Part shown: in pieces, positions 9,253-9,330 of the stretch
Layout of the letters: every line of letters begins with the position of its first letter
How positions within the stretch are numbered: position 1 is the stretch's first letter
From: DATKNA01 sp035541595
GTDB taxonomy: Bacteria > Actinomycetota > Actinomycetes > Actinomycetales > Kineosporiaceae
Length of the DNA: 9,330 bases
Reading direction: 5' to 3'
NCBI GenBank assembly: GCA_035541595.1
Contig: DATKNA010000169.1
Coordinates: 1-9,330, forward strand
Translations under genes and position numbers: made by a program
Notes under the pieces: generated by a model
Seen by the model: only the letters and a program-made list of their open reading frames with translations
Databases searched by the model: none
Told to the model about the DNA's origin: nothing

Positions 9253-9330
9253 TCAGTCCTGGGACGCCGCCGCCGGCTCGGCTGCTCGCCGAGTCTGGTG
9301 CACCGCGGACCACGGGCCTGGCCAGTCGTC
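9253..9330 (-). CDS. Possible C-terminus of a convergent minus-strand gene
   Basis: From the window's right end the minus strand is open for 25 codons, reading DDWPGPWSAVHQTRRAAEPA then AASQD, and stops with TGA at 9255-9253. Third-position GC is about 84%, close to the real genes here and higher than in the other minus-strand frame that stays open (about 70%). A fragment this short cannot be assigned a family, and chance openness is likely in such GC-rich DNA. Confidence 0.35.
   Translation of the reverse strand, partial: DDWPGPWSAVHQTRRAAEPAAASQD

Noticed and set aside
9277..9293. Hairpin CTCGGC-TGCTC-GCCGAG as a terminator
   Set aside because: The stem is only 6 bp with no T-run on either side, and it lies inside a possible coding end. 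It is common by chance in such GC-rich DNA.
9187..9330. Minus-strand frame ending in DGDGTA repeats as the true convergent C-terminus
   Set aside because: Its third-position GC (about 70%) is well below the real genes. The frame stopping at 9253 fits better, though the repeat's period divisible by three keeps this option alive.

Overview
The window is about 70% GC or more, with strong third-position GC in the real genes, TANNNT-type -10 elements and GTG starts lacking a ribosome binding site. It looks like chromosomal DNA of a high-GC actinobacterium (Actinomycetota); I cannot fix the genus. No phage, insertion sequence, CRISPR array, tRNA or rRNA was seen.

Left flank, minus strand (1-765): the first 32 codons of a gene leaving the window at base 1, whose N-terminus resembles HoxN/NixA-type nickel/cobalt permeases. 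It has its own promoter, and a 17-bp site overlapping the -35 matches the Nur (nickel-responsive Fur-family repressor) box described in Streptomyces. Upstream of it is an unrecognised 202-residue protein (157-765) with two in-frame 15-bp tandem repeats: a DRAAA head and a DPPAP linker.

Divergent intergenic region (766-1132): no gene. It holds a five-copy 24/25-bp tandem array (901-1024), each copy containing CGATCG, and weak promoter candidates on both strands.

Central operon, plus strand (1133-7414): three tightly packed genes. The first is a GltD-like FAD/NADPH oxidoreductase fused to a C-terminal two-cluster ferredoxin domain. The second is a complete pyruvate:ferredoxin (flavodoxin) oxidoreductase, NifJ. 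The third is a dihydroorotate-dehydrogenase-like flavoprotein that overlaps nifJ by ATGA. Gaps are 13 bp and -4 bp, so co-transcription is very likely. Inferred function: NifJ interconverts pyruvate + CoA with acetyl-CoA + CO2 and passes electrons to or from the ferredoxin domain of the first protein, which couples to NADP(H). This would be a split analogue of a pyruvate:NADP+ oxidoreductase. The third protein keeps the FMN barrel but shows no classical catalytic Cys, so its substrate is open.

Right flank (7415-9330): a small membrane-anchored SHOCT-domain protein with a DG-rich repeat linker. Then an orphan class III (glutamate-1-semialdehyde aminomutase-like) aminotransferase, probably on a leaderless transcript, with a perfect 14-bp palindrome where its -35 should be. 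The window ends with an 18-bp tandem repeat and perhaps the last 25 codons of a convergent minus-strand gene.

The window's best candidates for something under-described are the three-gene redox operon and the 25-bp array in front of it. The Nur-box and permease pairing on the left is the best-supported regulatory inference.
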